This document shows, in pieces, positions 1 to 8,137 of a stretch of 10,479 nucleotides of DNA; within the stretch, counting starts at the first letter, position 1, and each line of letters starts with the position of its first letter. The DNA is from Parachlorella kessleri (Eukaryota > Chlorophyta > Trebouxiophyceae > Chlorellales > Chlorellaceae). A program made the position numbers and the translations under genes. The stretch is taken from contig BBXU01001142.1 of NCBI GenBank assembly GCA_001598975.1, positions 1 through 10,479 of the forward strand, read 5' to 3'. Under the pieces are notes generated by a model. The model saw nothing but the letters and a program-made list of their open reading frames with translations, had not been told where the DNA came from and searched no databases.

Positions 1-820
1 TTGTGCAGTACGGTGGGTAGGCCACCTGATCAGTCCAAGCAGTATAGCAGGGAAGAGGACTTTGGACACGAAATTGCGCGATGCGGATGGGAGAGAGCTA
101 CACAGGGGGGGAGAAGGGACTACGTGGGTTTTGTCGGTGTGTGTCAGCCTAAGATCATACCCCGGTATATAACAGCAGCAGAGGTGGCCTACAACCACCT
201 CTTGCCTGAGGCTGCCTAGGGCTGCATTTAGACCTGGGTAATCCAGTCCACAAGTCCAGTAGGGGGCAGCCTTGGCGTGCTAGCCTGGTGCCAAGGCCAA
301 GGCTGCCCCCACTGACAGGGTACGCCTCCAGCATATGCCTCCAGTCAACTCTTCCGCCTAGGTACATTGCAGCATCGGAATGAGCAGCAGAGGGGTGTTG
401 CCCACCTCAGCCCTCAAGCTGGACAGGTCCTCATCTGGGCAGCTGCGCGGTCCCATCCACACCTGCTGGTAGTCCTGCAAGCATTTAAGCCAGGCTTACA
501 TAAACCAGCCTAGGCACACGGTCCATCCGTTAGCCAGGAGCGCGTACTTAACCTGAGCTTACCAGGTGCAGGGACCAAAGAGTGCCTCTTAGGTGAAAGC
601 AGCCACTCGGCGGTCATGCTGCTAGCGCACGAGCTGGGGCAAAAGCGCAGGGGCATCTAGAGCGGCCAGGGATTGACGGGACCAAGCGCAAGAATCCCAC
701 GGCACGTTAATTGGGGAGGGCAAGGGACGCAGCTACTAGACGTCACATGCCAGGTAACATACCAAGCAACCTGACCTGGACGCCAGCCTGACCCTCACAG
801 CGGCCTAGCCGAGATGCAAG
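1..820. other. Non-coding stretch, no gene supported
   Basis: Short open frames occur on both strands, but none has a consistent third-position bias, a recognisable motif or paired splice signals. The first frame is open from base 1 and could be the tail of something outside the window, but its residues match no family I know. The notable structure is the foldback at 257-314. A minor 6-bp palindrome with a one-base centre lies at 486-498. Confidence 0.5.
257..314. repeat. Strong foldback (inverted repeat)
   Basis: The left arm at 262-276 (GGGGGCAGCCTTGGC) pairs perfectly over 15 bp with the right arm at 296-310. After a single bulged A at 261, four more pairs form between CAGT at 257-260 and ACTG at 311-314. 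The loop is 19 bases. A second copy of the inner motif GCCAAGG at 290-296 allows an alternative register. A perfect 15-bp arm this close to its partner is unlikely by chance in 10 kb. It could be a small foldback element, a remnant of a miniature transposon or an RNA hairpin. No flanking target-site duplication was seen. Confidence 0.85.
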
Positions 821-904
821 CATGCCGCACAATCATGGCCGCTGCAACCTCTCCCTGGTGCCAGTACAACCCTGCCTTCCTGCTGAAGCTTGCACCAGCC
901 AGTC

Positions 905-1085
905 ACCCACCTTGGGCCTCGTACTTGCGTTGAAGCCACACTGGCCTTGGTCGCCGACAGTGCCACCCCTGTGGCCTCGGCGGTGGCCTGTAGAATCCCC
1001 ACCAGACTGCCGGCGCCATAGCGCAAAGCCCACCATCACCGCCGCGCCGCAGCAGGCGGCGCCGGCTATCCAGCCTGCCCCCAGG
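905..1085 (-). pseudogene. Possible degraded coding fragment with a membrane-helix-like segment
   Basis: On the minus strand, codons from about 1075 down to 1020 end mostly in G or C and encode an Ala/Val-rich stretch (AGAACCGAAVMVGFAL) followed by W-R-R, resembling a transmembrane helix with a positive flank. About 1030 the best-biased frame shifts by one base, at the C run 1029-1031 on the plus strand. It continues as GAGSLVGILQATAEATGVAL towards 925. The plus strand of the same DNA reads as a Pro/Ala-rich stretch inside a 167-codon frame at 822-1325, so the strand is not certain. No start codon, splice junction or family was identified. This is a weak call based on composition alone. Confidence 0.2.
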
Positions 1086-1329
1086 TCTCCCCCACCTCTT
1101 GCAGGGTCCAAGGGCAACGCTCTAAACGATCTGCAAGCAGGCAATCAGGTTATCAATTATCCCATGCCAGAAGAAGAGGTAAAGACAACCCTCAATACCA
1201 AAGACACACGAGTGAGCGGGGGCCAGCCGAGGGAGGAGCCCGGGCCAATAGGGCCGGTACAGCTGCCAAGTGATGTAACCCGCATGAACGCAGTGGCCAG
1301 CCTTTACCCATGCCTCCACCTGTGACTGC

Positions 1330-2460
1330 CTCGCTGCCATGCCCACACGCGGCGGTCGGCGACATACGTCCCTGCATGGTAGTCGCTGCCATCCCAGCCG
1401 CATGGCACTACCTGCCAGAAGTAGCCTGTAGGTTCTCTGCTGATGTGGGCCTCTAGGCCAGCGAAAACAGACACGGTACGTGAAGGCGGGCCTATCTATC
1501 CCCGAGATAGCCGTTTGTTTTCCAAAGCACAGTTTGGGTGTTCAGGCTTCGATGACACTTACGAGGCCCTGAACGAGAGCTCTCCGCCACCTGCTCGGCT
1601 GTCAGCGCCAAACGAGCCTCCACTACTTTCCTGTGTGACCTGAGTGAGGGCTCTGCAGGCTGGGCGGGCTTAGCCTGAACAGACTTGCTTCGCTGGCTCA
1701 CGCAAAACCCGCCTAAAGAATATCCTTGGCTGGGCACTCGGCCACAAAGGGGAGGCAAGGGCAGGTGGTACTGAGAGAATAAAGCGTGCGGGCCGCGGAC
1801 CTTTACGCCTGCCTTATTTCTTCATGATTATTACGATTTATTTAGGTCTTTCACACATGCTCTGGCGCCCGTTCCTTATGAAACTCGCATCACTGCGGTT
1901 CTTGATATACAGAGCTTATGCTTGCAACCTTCTTAAGCGGTGCACACATAGGTTGATATGCGTCAGGACTGAACCCTTAACAACCGGGAACCCAACTGAC
2001 TTACAAAGACAAGGGGGCAGCCAGTGTCAGGGGGGAATATCCTCGCTGGTAATAATCTTAGACGGAGCAGGGAAGCGCCAACGCTTGGCCCTTGCTCTCG
2101 AGTGAAATGGGGCATGGTAAGGTGCCTTGCTCATTGCTTGCTGGGCTGGCTTTCGGAGGGGACTTCTCGTGTCACTGCTTGGGAACCCTGCCCGCCGCTC
2201 TACAGCTGCCGACGGCTCAAAGCAAACCCGACTGCATGCAACTTGTCCTATGCGGCGCTGCACAAGTTTGTTTTTTGCCGTTGTGGCAGGATGCTTTCAG
2301 GCTTTTAGAAGGCTTCAGCTTCTTCTCAGACGGTACCCTTGAGGGCACTGCAAGAGGTACAGAGGCATGGGCTCCAGACTCAGGTTTCCTGTGCTTGTTG
2401 GGCTCGGCCCAGCAAGCCGCGACATTCCGTTACTCAGAGCTCTGGAGAGCTGTATCGCCT
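1330..2460. other. Non-coding stretch, no gene supported
   Basis: Open frames of 70-130 codons overlap here on both strands with no codon bias, motif or splice pair favouring any of them. A minor 6-bp inverted repeat lies at 1492-1497/1505-1510 (CTATCT/AGATAG). Nothing else stands out. Confidence 0.45.
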
Positions 2461-2499
2461 GTTGGCAGGGGGGTGGGGTAGGAATTACCCCATGCCAAC
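2461..2499. repeat. Bulged 14-bp hairpin
   Basis: GTTGGCA (2461-2467) pairs with TGCCAAC (2493-2499), and TGGGGTA (2474-2480) pairs with TACCCCA (2486-2492). The loop is GGAAT. The only interruption is a six-G bulge at 2468-2473 on the left side. Apart from the bulge the 14 pairs are perfect. It may form in RNA from either strand. It is not followed by a T tract that would suggest a terminator. Confidence 0.75.
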
Positions 2500-2564
2500 C
2501 CGGAGTACCTATTGACCTCCACTATGCTGGCGCACTGCAGGGAGTGGCACGAAGTGTGTCAGCC

Positions 2565-2569
2565 TTACA
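2565..2569 (-). promoter_or_regulatory. Possible TGTAA polyadenylation signal
   Basis: The minus strand reads TGTAA here, about 93 bases past the stop of the candidate exon at 2662-2848. TGTAA is the usual poly(A) signal in chlorophyte green algae. About ten copies per strand are expected by chance in a window this long, so this is only weak support for the neighbouring exon. Confidence 0.25.
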
Positions 2570-2661
2570 ACGTTGCTGGAGGTGAGGTCTAGCAGGTAGC
2601 TCATCCTCTTAAAGATAGACCCTTAAACCTACACTAGCTCAGGGCCGGACGGCTGGTTGTT

Positions 2662-2848
2662 CTACCAGTCACTGACGTTGCAGGTGGCTGTGCACAGGGC
2701 ACAGTGCACAGCTGTGAGGCTCCTTCCCTTGACGACGCACTCGACAGGCCTTGCATCGCTCACGTTGTCGTGCACAGTCAGCTGCATGTTCTGACGCCCG
2801 GAAGCCGTCAATCTGAAGATAACAACGGAGCGGCAGTTGAGGGGACAG
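2662..2848 (-). CDS. Candidate terminal exon of a cysteine-rich protein, unrecognised
   Basis: This minus-strand frame ends in TAG at 2664-2662. From 2848 down, codons end mostly in C or G, unlike the upstream part of the same open frame, which runs to 3090. A plausible acceptor CAG (minus strand, ending at 2849) follows a CTGCTGCAG-type tract where the bias begins. The roughly 61 residues include about seven cysteines, with CPLNC near the start and CALCTATC near the end, around a stretch that looks like beta-strand (SVVIFRLTASG). This suggests a secreted disulfide-bonded domain, but I cannot name a family. It may belong with the coiled-coil-like segment at 3125-3290. Confidence 0.35.
2687..2712. 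repeat. 9-bp inverted repeat
   Basis: GCTGTGCAC at 2687-2695 pairs perfectly with GTGCACAGC at 2704-2712 across an eight-base loop. It lies inside the 3' end of the candidate minus-strand exon. An inverted repeat of this size is expected now and then by chance in 10 kb. Confidence 0.5.
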
Positions 2849-3058
2849 CTGCAGCAGCTGCTGGAGGGCGCCAGATAGCTGGAAGCAAGTGGGCTAGTAA
2901 CTCTTGTGGCATTGCCCACAGTACTGCTGCTTTCTAAAGCCAACAGCTGCTGCAGCAAGGCCTGTTGTACTCTATCTTCTGGGCCGCTGCTGCCCCTGTG
3001 GGCAGTAGAGGTTCCTTGCCCCCAGCAGATGCCAGTAGGCACTGATGTCACTAGAGCT

Positions 3059-3078
3059 GCTGCTGGCAATCCAGCAGC
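3059..3078. repeat. 8-bp hairpin with tetraloop
   Basis: GCTGCTGG (3059-3066) and CCAGCAGC (3071-3078) form a perfect stem around the loop CAAT. It sits in a CAG/CTG-rich stretch (2840-3080), where such pairing arises easily, so biological meaning is doubtful. Confidence 0.45.
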
Positions 3079-3124
3079 CCAGCCAGCCAAGGGTACTTCT
3101 TCTAGGCGTGGAACTGGTCAGGGG

Positions 3125-3290
3125 TGGCGCTGTGGCGCAGCTGACAGGCCTGTGCCAGGGACGAGGCAGGCAGCCTGCAGGGGGTGCCCACCCTCATGAA
3201 GGCGCTGTTGTAATGAGGCCAGCTTGGCCCTTGCGGCTGCTAACCTGGCCTCACTGCGCAAGGCAACTGGTGGGCTGGGTGCGTAAACAG
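3125..3290 (-). CDS. Possible exon with a short coiled-coil-like helix
   Basis: The minus-strand frame running down from about 3290 to a TGA near 3122 encodes an Ala/Arg/Leu-rich helix (LRSEARLAAARAKLASLQQ) with G/C-ending codons. A possible acceptor, CCCACCAG, lies just upstream at about 3260 on the minus strand. It lies about 270 bases upstream of the exon at 2662-2848, in the same direction, so both could belong to one gene. No start, clear donor or family was found, so the boundaries are approximate. Confidence 0.22.
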
Positions 3291-4544
3291 GTGTGTCATT
3301 CTAGGAGCGGTTTGTCAGCTTAGCAAGCGCAGAGTGTGGGAATACCTGAACTGACAGTTAGCAGCGCTCGAATAGTGCATGCCTGAACTGGTCATTTTCA
3401 GTGTGTCAATCGTAGCTGTGCTTACAATACCCAAGGTCTTCCATGGTGGTGGAATCCAGTGGTTCAGCCTGCAGCAAACGGTAGCGACTGCCTGCCTAGT
3501 AGCAGCCTCGTTGAGACTGCACTACTAGGTGTGACAAGATTCTGACTGATCCGCAAGGGTGGCGGAAAGCTATAGGGCTAGACTAGAGGTGTGCGGACGT
3601 GCCAGGCCTACATGCGCTCCTACCTAGGTTGGCAGGTACTGACCCAGGTCTGGGGGTTGTGTAACACCCCGGTGTATGGAAGTCGTTGAGCGTTGCTCTG
3701 GGATACATGGTACCTGCCGAGTTGAAGAGCTTGTAATATGTGGATCGCCTTGCCTGCAAAAAACCGTGGCATTGAACCCAACTGCGGCACCGGTATGTTC
3801 CCGGGGCCGCAGCTACCTGCAGTGCCGGGTTCCTGCTGGGGTCCGACTTAGAGGCAAGCCTCAGCCCTAGTCCATCTTTTGTCGACTGCAGGTTGCACCA
3901 GCAGCAGGAGCCTAGGATAGGAGCGGGAGCATGGCAGTTTGTTCAGCAAGACCAGCAGAAGGAGCTCAGTAGAGGGCAAGGCAGTGCCTGCACAATTCTA
4001 TGTGTCAGACGCAAGGCAGCCAGAGCGGTCGTGGGTGCTGAGGATGTGCTGGCTGTGGCTGCAGCCAGGCTGCCTGGATGCGGCCATGGTGGTGATCCAC
4101 ACAGTTACCATGCCTCCGTCGTAGTTGGCAGCAGCAGCAACTAGCTTGGCCTGCCCTAGCAAGGACCTCGCAAGTATTAGCAAAAGAGACTAGGGGAAGC
4201 CTCCACGGTACCCCTGGTGCAGCGGCAATACCCCTCACAAACCCACCGCTAGCAGCACCATTGCTTGCGGACGCAGCTCCCAAACTCGCTTGTGCAGCTG
4301 GGCGGGTATGCCCTGGGCCCAGGCGGCGGGCTACTTGCACGGATGCATCATGTTAAGGCAGACTGCCCTGGGCTGTTTGCTGAGCCACAGAAGTCGCTCA
4401 CTCAGATCGCTACCCTGGCCACGCGCAGCTGCGAGGGTCAGTGAGCAGGGAGGCCTGTCCAGCACATCACGGATAACTAAGCAGGTGGTAGGTTTGCAAG
4501 GCGCCTGAAGAGCTCCTTGCCTTTCTGCCCTTCCCTGTGTCCAG
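3291..4544. other. No supported gene
   Basis: Several 60-110 codon frames overlap here. The minus frame at about 4002-4130 has mostly C-ending codons (the stretch around GCSHSQHILSTHDRSGC), but no splice pair or family supports it. Small structures are an 8-bp inverted repeat at 3495-3502/3522-3529 (CCTAGTAG/CTACTAGG, 19-base loop) and a 12-bp palindrome at 4312-4323. TGTAA occurs on the plus strand at 3660-3664 and about 3733 without a plausible upstream gene. Confidence 0.4.
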
Positions 4545-5635
4545 TCCAGGTGTCCCAGCCAAGGCTTTGGCTATGTCAAGGCGGCTGTGGTGGCGGCTGC
4601 CGGGGGCTGCGGCGCACTCCTGGCTGGTCCGAGACGAGGGTGAGCAGGTTGCTTGCTAGATGAGACTCGCCAGTCGTGCACGATGTCCTGCACTCTTCCC
4701 CACGTGCCATGTGTGTGGTAGATGTTGAGTCATCGTCGAGGGTGCCAGGGGGGAGGGATGCCTCGCTTTCAGCTCACCTTGTAGCCCCTGCATGTATCGG
4801 CACTGCCTGGCTGTAGTGTGGGACGGCGCTGTCATGCTGCCAGCAACCCATCATAGCATTCTGTTCTTCCTGTGTGCAGATGCATGGCCCCGCTTCACAG
4901 GTGGTCCCCCCTGGGCACGCCTCGGTGGTAGCACTGCTGCTGCAGCACAGGGCAGAGCCCTGCCAGTGCAGCGCTACCGGCTTGATGCCATCATCTTGGC
5001 GCCCAGTTTGTTCAACGTGGGACACTGGTTCACGCGCTCCAGCCAACCGGCAGCTGTTGTGGGGGACCTGCTGGGGTGCACGGTGGAGCCCTAACAGCAG
5101 TGGGACTGCAGGGACTGACGACAGGAGGACAGCGTTCGCCTGGCATGCCACCAACCTTGGGCCGTTTACAAGCGAGCCAAGTAGGGGTTGATGGTGCCAG
5201 GCGTGCTTCCGGCAGTGCAGGGCAGTGGGAAGGGCAGCTTGTGTGGGGCATGGGCGTGCTTGCGTGCCTGTGTGACCATGTCAGACACGGGATGTAGCCA
5301 GGTAGCCCTCCACCTAGCTAAGAAGTGGGCCATGGCAGATGCAGTCAGCGTGCTCATCCTGGTCGTTGCGCTGACCAATCAATAGCACCACAGATCAGTA
5401 GAAGCCGCTTCCTTGGCAGAGCAGCAAAGGCTGCCAGAGGCCGTTTGTCTGGCAGAGGAAGGGGCATTTGGCAGCAGCTCTGCCCTCCCAGCTGTGCTTT
5501 CGGCCGACGGCCTGGGCCTGACGCCAGTGCATTTGGCAGCTCGCTGGCCCACGTCAGCGGGCTGCGCTCGCTGCGAGCTCTGGGGGCAACCGGCATGATC
5601 TGGGGAGGGGGAGGACCGCTCTGCACGAGACTTGA
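4545..5635 (+). pseudogene. Ankyrin-repeat protein locus, frame-disrupted
   Basis: Ankyrin repeats are about 33-residue helix-turn-helix units that bind other proteins. A first exon (4545-4639) follows a strong pyrimidine tract and encodes an Ala-rich helix. Splicing to 4880 (acceptor CTGTGTGCAG) in phase 2 gives GCMAPLHRW. After that, repeat pieces follow in order: GHASVVALLLQHRAEP (from about 4913), ATGL then DAIILAPSLF (from 4970), PAAVVGDLLGCTVEP (to 5091), TDDRRTAFAWHAT (about 5116-5155), VALHLAKKWAMADAVSVLI (about 5302-5360), GLTPVHLAARW then AHVSGLRSLRALGAT (5515-5593), and RTALHE (5612-5629). Spacing between key residues matches the consensus in most units. Reading through needs frame changes near 4906-4911, 4979, 5091, 5547 and 5602-5611, and passes a TAG at 5383-5385. 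The start and true end are not visible. The family is clear; whether it is a pseudogene or misassembled is not. Confidence 0.8.
4640..4879 (+). other. Probable intron in the ankyrin locus
   Basis: The donor GTGAGC at 4640-4645 and the acceptor TTCTTCCTGTGTGCAG ending at 4879 are both good matches to algal splice consensus. Joining the two sides in phase 2 places a Pro-Leu-His ankyrin signature exactly where the next repeat should start, which supports the junction. The intron is 240 bases, a normal length for green algae. Confidence 0.6.
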
Positions 5636-5716
5636 AGGTGGGGCCAGCCCCAGAGGATTACATGCTCGGGACATTGTAGTTGTGACTGCTGGTCCTTGCA
5701 GCTGCTGTCGCCCAGG

Positions 5717-5750
5717 TGCATGCAAGCTGACAGTTGCATGCAAGCTGACA
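5717..5750. repeat. Two direct copies of a 16-mer
   Basis: TGCATGCAAGCTGACA occurs at 5717-5732 and again at 5735-5750, giving an 18-bp period. It lies just downstream of the ankyrin locus and is a simple local tandem duplication. Confidence 0.85.
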
Positions 5751-5795
5751 CGACTGCAGCTATGCTGTGGGTGCTGCTTGCCTCAGTGCTGTCCA

Positions 5796-5814
5796 GTACT
5801 GGCTATACCAGTAC
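5796..5814. repeat. 7-bp hairpin
   Basis: GTACTGG (5796-5802) pairs with CCAGTAC (5808-5814) around a five-base CTATA loop. It is small enough to be chance. It lies about 40 bases before a TGTAA. Confidence 0.5.
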
Positions 5815-5852
5815 GTGGCCCCCAAAGATCGCCTTGCTTCGTCGGAGTCAGA

Positions 5853-5857
5853 TGTAA
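5853..5857 (+). promoter_or_regulatory. Possible TGTAA polyadenylation signal
   Basis: TGTAA on the plus strand lies about 220 bases after the last recognisable ankyrin piece, a plausible 3'-UTR distance in a green alga. The motif is common by chance, so the assignment is tentative. Confidence 0.25.
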
Positions 5858-6094
5858 CAGGAGGCGCATCTCAGTGGGCAGGCCGGGAGGCTAGCCTTTG
5901 CCTGGCACAAGTTTCACACCTCAACATCAGGTCCTTGCGGATCGGTATCCACTTTGGTGCACCTACACAGCCTGACTATACAAGAATGGGGAACCACTTC
6001 ACGCTGCGGGAAAACATGGCCCTCCTAGAACCTAGGGCGCACCAGTGTGATGCAGGAGGCCACAGTCCTGTCACACTAACCCATGTAGTAACAC

Positions 6095-6115
6095 ATGTCA
6101 CACGTCACATGTCAC
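6095..6115. repeat. Three tandem heptamers
   Basis: ATGTCAC, ACGTCAC and ATGTCAC follow each other directly at 6095-6101, 6102-6108 and 6109-6115, with one difference in the middle copy. The cores resemble TGACGT/ACGTCA-type elements bound by bZIP proteins in plants, but that role is only a possibility. Confidence 0.7.
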
Positions 6116-6434
6116 AGTAAAACGAAGTACCACCATGAGAGTCAGTCAACATATTACACAAGACTGACAACCGCTGTCACAGAGGCCACTAATTCACCGG
6201 CTTGTCCAGTAGCTTGTCTTGGGAAGAGAAGGAAACAACTGTTGTCCAGCATCTGGCTTTCAAAGCCTTCACACCGTACCCTCCTTGCCAACATTGGCAA
6301 CGCTGCACGAGCAGTTCATGCTGCTTTGACATGTACCATGACTCCCTCAGTGCCCACAACCTGCCACTCTCACTTCCTGTCCACAACACCTTTCTATTTG
6401 GGGTAAATTGTCTACTTGCTATACTTCTGGGCGT

Positions 6435-6479
6435 CCAATCGCTCGGTCCTCCAGGAAGCAACCCAGCCGGAGCGATTGG
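6435..6479. repeat. 10-bp perfect inverted repeat with nested hairpin
   Basis: CCAATCGCTC at 6435-6444 pairs with GAGCGATTGG at 6470-6479 across 25 bases. The spacer itself contains TCCT-CC-AGGA, a small inner stem. One 10-bp pair at this distance is close to what chance gives in a 10-kb window, so the structure is real but its importance is uncertain. Confidence 0.55.
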
Positions 6480-6999
6480 TACCAAAATTGGCTGCGGCTC
6501 CCTGAAAGAGCACCTGCAATATGTGCAAAGCATACGGTGGTGGGCAAGTGAGGCGGCGGTTCCTGGCTCAGCCACTGGCAAGCATATGTTTGCTGGCTGT
6601 CCTAGGGAGATAGCCACGCCATTATGTTCCCAGGATCCCCACTATAGATGAGCTATGAACGGCGAGCTGTGCATTCCTACTCAGAAAGCAACCAACGTGC
6701 CGCAGTGCGCACACTCAACAAGAAGATGTTAAATCCCCTGCCATGTTCGCACACACAACAGCCCCCAAGGAAGCACAACGGATCCTCAATCATCAGGGGC
6801 AGCGGCTCAGCCTCAAGTATGCATGCACTCGCCTAGTCGTGTCTCGTCTCGCACAAGTGCACCGCCACCTGACCATGCTGCCTGGAGTCCCCCAGCTGGG
6901 GCCAACAAAGAGCCAGGATGTGCTATGCCCACAAACCACACCATCTAAGTACTATTCTCAACGGCATGGTCCTCGCCTCACCTCCTGTATAACAGCTGT

Positions 7000-7408
7000 T
7001 TAAGGGGGAGCGACTGGAAGGGGTGCTGTGACACGCCACTTGTCCTGCCCAGCCGCCGGAAGTGCCGGGTTCACATACCAGGCTCCATAGTAGCCGTCCC
7101 CGATGAGGTGCTGGATGTTGTCATTGAAGCAGGTGCGAATGGCACTGTCATCAACGCCAATGGTCTTGTACTCAATGTAGACGCTCCTGGCCAGCGTGGT
7201 TTGGGGGTTGACCCGGCATTTGGTGGAGATCTGAGTAACATATTGCACATTAGGGGAGTAGAAGGTGCACTGAGTGGCTGCAAAAGCCGCCACGTCCTGC
7301 ACGGCTAGCCGGAACTGCTGGTTTGGGGCTGTGCCGGCAACACGGGGGAAGTCGTTACAAGGTACCCCGGGGTTGACCTGGACTTCAAAGGCACCGCTGA
7401 GCTGGTTC
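7000..7408 (-). CDS. Terminal exon of an unrecognised, probably secreted protein
   Basis: This is the cleanest coding stretch in the window. It has 135 codons with strong C/G third positions, ending in TAA at 7002-7000. A textbook acceptor (minus-strand GGCTTGCAG, AG at 7410-7409) marks where the bias begins. Residues include FEVQVNPGVPCND near 7-19, cysteines at about 17, 47, 64 and 93, and an aromatic-rich tail around DGYYGAWYVNPA, then a short Pro-rich end. The pattern suggests an extracellular beta-rich domain with two disulfides, but I recognise no family. The FEVxVNP motif resembles FEVCFNP in the pherophorin-like exon at 8894-9142 on the same strand, so the two might belong to one gene or to paralogues (inference). 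An alternative is an unspliced start at ATG 7437, giving 145 residues with only a very short hydrophobic leader (MCALWLLA). No TGTAA was found on this strand in the first 800 bases downstream. Confidence 0.6.
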
Positions 7409-7977
7409 CTGCAAGCCAGCAGCCAGAGAGCACACATGTAGCAAGCTGCAGCACGACGCGAGCCCTGTGCTGCATGCTTGATGAGGGTGTGGTGCTTGCT
7501 CCAGGACTGTACCGTAAGATGCCCCATTGCGCACCCTGGCAGGGGACTGACTCTCATGCAACTCTACCCAGGCGTCAAGAGAAAGGTGTGCACAGGAAAC
7601 AAGGCCATATGGGAACAGCACCACGGCAATCTCGCAAGTGCTTCCCCACATACTCACGCACTGGCACTCTGTTTCAGCTGGCGCTCATGGCCTTCCCCTG
7701 CAGACAGCACCACGCTGGACCATGAGAGTCGAAGACCTCCCCAATTACATGTGATCACAAACCTTGCTGGCAATGCCTGTACACCAAGCGCGCTGCGAGG
7801 CATGTCAGCCGCAAGCAGGGGTGCTGTTAGTCGTTGTGAAGCAAATGAAACTCGTTCTATAATGCCTGCCCGGTGCCTGCCCCGTGCACCGGCCGTGCAA
7901 GCAACAGGCTTACTTGCAGGCCAGGAGCGCAGGGATGCATGTAGCAGCAGAAAAAGCATCGCCAGCGTGCAGTGCAG
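7409..7977. other. No supported exon; probable intron or intergenic
   Basis: A plus-strand frame opens at 7478 and runs to 8248 (256 codons, the longest in the window), but its first 165 codons have no third-position bias and no recognisable motif. I treat this part as a chance opening. A 7-bp inverted repeat lies at 7870-7876/7886-7892 (CCGGTGC/GCACCGG). Confidence 0.4.
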
Positions 7978-8137
7978 CAGCAACCCTGCCGGTCGAGACA
8001 ATCATTGGGCTACGGCTGTGACGCTGACTCCCACTCCGGCCTTGGCTACATCGGCGGAAAAATTCCGCACCGTCCGCATCTGCCGGACAGCAGAGCTCAC
8101 CAGCAAGAAGTCCTTCTCCTGCCTCGGCAGTGACAAG
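7978..8137 (+). pseudogene. Candidate exon, frame broken at an A5 run
   Basis: The segment ends at a strong donor (AAG|GTGAGT, GT at 8138-8139) and may begin after the CAG at 7975-7977. One frame encodes GYGCDADSHSGLGYIGGK (8008-8061) with nearly all codons ending in C. A second frame, one base away, encodes FRTVRICRTAELTSKK and SFSCLGSDK up to the donor, also C-rich at third positions. The switch falls exactly on the A5 run at 8058-8062; four As would restore a single frame. The GCGGAA/TTCCGC hairpin (8054-8068) surrounds that run. The product is not recognised. The minus strand also reads as an open frame here with fair codon bias and a GTGAGC donor near 8113, so the strand is not settled. 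Confidence 0.35.

Larger units (their letters stand above)
5640..6999. other. Mostly non-coding; two long open frames not supported
   Basis: A plus-strand frame at 6202-6651 (from a TTG) and a minus-strand frame at 6189-6617 overlap almost completely. The minus frame shows no third-position bias. The plus frame has a mild one but no start ATG, splice site or known motif. A 117-codon plus frame at 5767-6120 is likewise unrecognised. The stretch also holds the short repeats listed separately and a 12-bp palindrome at 6890-6901. Confidence 0.4.

Noticed and set aside
822..1325. 167-codon plus-strand frame with Pro/Ala-rich middle
   Set aside because: Codon bias is ambiguous between strands, no family is recognised, and the C-terminal third looks random.
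2500..2585. Ankyrin-like reading PIDLHYAGALQGVARSVSAL
   Set aside because: Spacing needs an insertion, third positions are not biased, and no neighbouring repeat is visible.
4002..4183. Minus frame with C-ending codons and a GGMVTVWITT motif suggestive of a WD repeat
   Set aside because: One motif without other repeats, splice sites or start is not enough.
4312..4323. 12-bp palindrome CCTGGGCCCAGG (and CCCCAGCTGGGG at 6890-6901)
   Set aside because: Short GC-rich palindromes are expected by chance here, with no associated gene or symmetry partner.
4774..5154. 126-codon minus-strand frame
   Set aside because: It is the complement of the ankyrin exons and lacks any motif of its own.
6189..6651. 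Overlapping 142- and 149-codon frames on opposite strands, the minus one with a WTGSESGRLW motif resembling WD-repeat text
   Set aside because: The minus frame has no codon bias, the plus frame lacks an ATG, and the motif is a single weak resemblance with no repeat structure.
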